This document shows, one piece after another, positions 6,453 to 6,705 of a stretch of 6,705 nucleotides of DNA. The stretch's first letter is position 1. Every line of letters begins with the position of its first letter. Below the pieces are notes generated by a model, which had not been told where the DNA came from, made no database searches, and saw only the letters and a program-made list of their open reading frames with translations. Location of the stretch: assembly GCA_021828085.1 (NCBI GenBank), contig JAKATE010000108.1, positions 1 to 6,705 of the forward strand, written 5' to 3'. Origin of the DNA: Thermoplasmata archaeon (GTDB lineage Archaea > Thermoplasmatota > Thermoplasmata > Lutacidiplasmatales > UBA184). Position numbers and translations under genes: made by a program.

Positions 6453-6470
6453 CACATATCCTCTTTGGTC
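6453..6470 (-). promoter_or_regulatory. Putative promoter of the pyrB-pyrI operon
   Basis: Read on the minus strand, CCAAAGAGGATATGTG gives a purine-rich BRE-like segment followed by a weak TATA-like GATATG centred about 28 bases from the pyrB ATG at 6429. That distance predicts transcription starting at or next to the ATG, in keeping with the absence of a ribosome binding site. The match to consensus is modest. Confidence 0.4.
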
Positions 6471-6615
6471 GGCGCTTGACCCGAGGTCGCTGTACGTTCA
6501 ATCGGCTGGTTGCGGCCTCGTGGGTGAAGGGCACGTCCTCCCTCGGAACCCCGATCCAGCCCACCTTGTGTGGGGATAACCCTGCATCGCATCACCGCCC
6601 TCTATGTTCCCGGAG

Positions 6616-6636
6616 GATTGATATTGTGGCTATAAC
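6616..6636 (+). promoter_or_regulatory. Putative promoter of the right-edge gene
   Basis: Two TATA-like stretches, TTGATATTG (6618-6626) and CTATAAC (6630-6636), precede the ATG at 6648. The first is about 26 bases from the ATG, as expected for a leaderless archaeal message. An upstream GGAGG (6612-6616) is too far from the ATG to be its ribosome site. Confidence 0.4.
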
Positions 6637-6647
6637 ATCTACCCCCC

Positions 6648-6705
6648 ATGTACCTCTCCCCGAAGACCATCAAGGGACACCCCTACTACTACGCCCTCAC
6701 CTCCC
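6648..6705 (+). CDS. N-terminus of an unfinished gene, possibly an IS1634-type transposase
   Basis: Nineteen codons are visible before the window ends, reading MYLSPKTIKGHPYYYALTS. An in-frame TAA at 6633-6635 means this ATG is the first possible ATG start, and the AT-rich stretch upstream gives a suitable promoter. The short basic start followed by K-G-x-x-Y-Y-Y resembles the opening of IS1634/IS4-type DDE transposases, many of which begin with a similar K-x-x-G-x-x-Y-x-Y strand. With so few residues this remains a guess and another family is possible. No terminal inverted repeat could be identified because only one end is in view. Confidence 0.45.
   Translation, partial: MYLSPKTIKGHPYYYALTS

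Larger units (their letters stand above)
6430..6647. other. Divergent intergenic region between pyrB and the right-edge gene
   Basis: These 218 bases separate pyrB (minus strand) from the partial gene at 6648 (plus strand). The pyrB half is GC-rich. The last 40 bases are richer in A and T and carry the promoter for the right-hand gene. I saw no RNA gene or clear operator. The pyrB frame is open across most of the left part but has no ATCase similarity there. Confidence 0.6.

Noticed and set aside
6430..6564. 45-codon N-terminal extension of pyrB
   Set aside because: ATCase similarity starts at the ATG at 6429, total length is normal without it, and a TATA-like site lies inside the extension.
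5905..6579. A 224-codon plus-strand frame opposite pyrB
   Set aside because: It is the complement of conserved ATCase codons, with no family content of its own.

Overview
This window is very GC-rich and looks archaeal. It holds a deoxyhypusine synthase-family gene, an adjacent pair for the catalytic and regulatory chains of aspartate carbamoyltransferase (pyrB-pyrI), and TATA/BRE-like promoters close enough to start codons to suggest leaderless or near-leaderless transcripts. The proteins are not strongly acidic, which argues against a haloarchaeon. A GC-rich member of Thermoplasmatota or a related soil/sediment archaeon is a reasonable guess, but no single gene proves it.

Layout, left to right. 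(1) Positions 1-194, minus strand: the possible N-terminal part of a membrane protein that runs off the left edge (weak). (2) Positions 206-2397, plus strand: two membrane-protein genes joined by an ATGA overlap, a DUF998-type six-helix protein and a stand-alone NqrB/RnfD-like protein with an extra C-terminal helix and soluble domain. (3) Positions 2398-2651: an intergenic stretch with an unusually AT-rich promoter island. (4) Positions 2652-3065, plus strand: a 137-residue protein I do not recognise, convergent with (5) a deoxyhypusine synthase-like gene on the minus strand (3087-4130), which has its own BRE/TATA promoter. (6) Positions 4325-6429, minus strand: a compact pyrB-pyrI-UPF0016 operon with 15-17 base gaps. 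(7) Positions 6430-6647: a divergent promoter region. (8) Positions 6648-6705, plus strand: the first 19 codons of a gene cut by the right edge, with a transposase-like N-terminus.

How the genes work together. pyrB and pyrI encode the two chains of one allosteric enzyme at the committed step of pyrimidine synthesis. The UPF0016 membrane protein is probably co-transcribed with them, and its likely role is divalent cation/proton exchange. The DHS-like enzyme has its own promoter; it keeps the catalytic lysine but lacks other residues of canonical deoxyhypusine synthase, so its substrate is uncertain. The DUF998/RnfD-like pair is translationally coupled and probably acts together in the membrane.

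I found no RNA gene, CRISPR array or complete mobile element. The most unusual items are the DHS-like active site, the RnfD-like protein without an apparent flavin-attachment threonine, and the non-canonical metal motifs of the UPF0016 protein.
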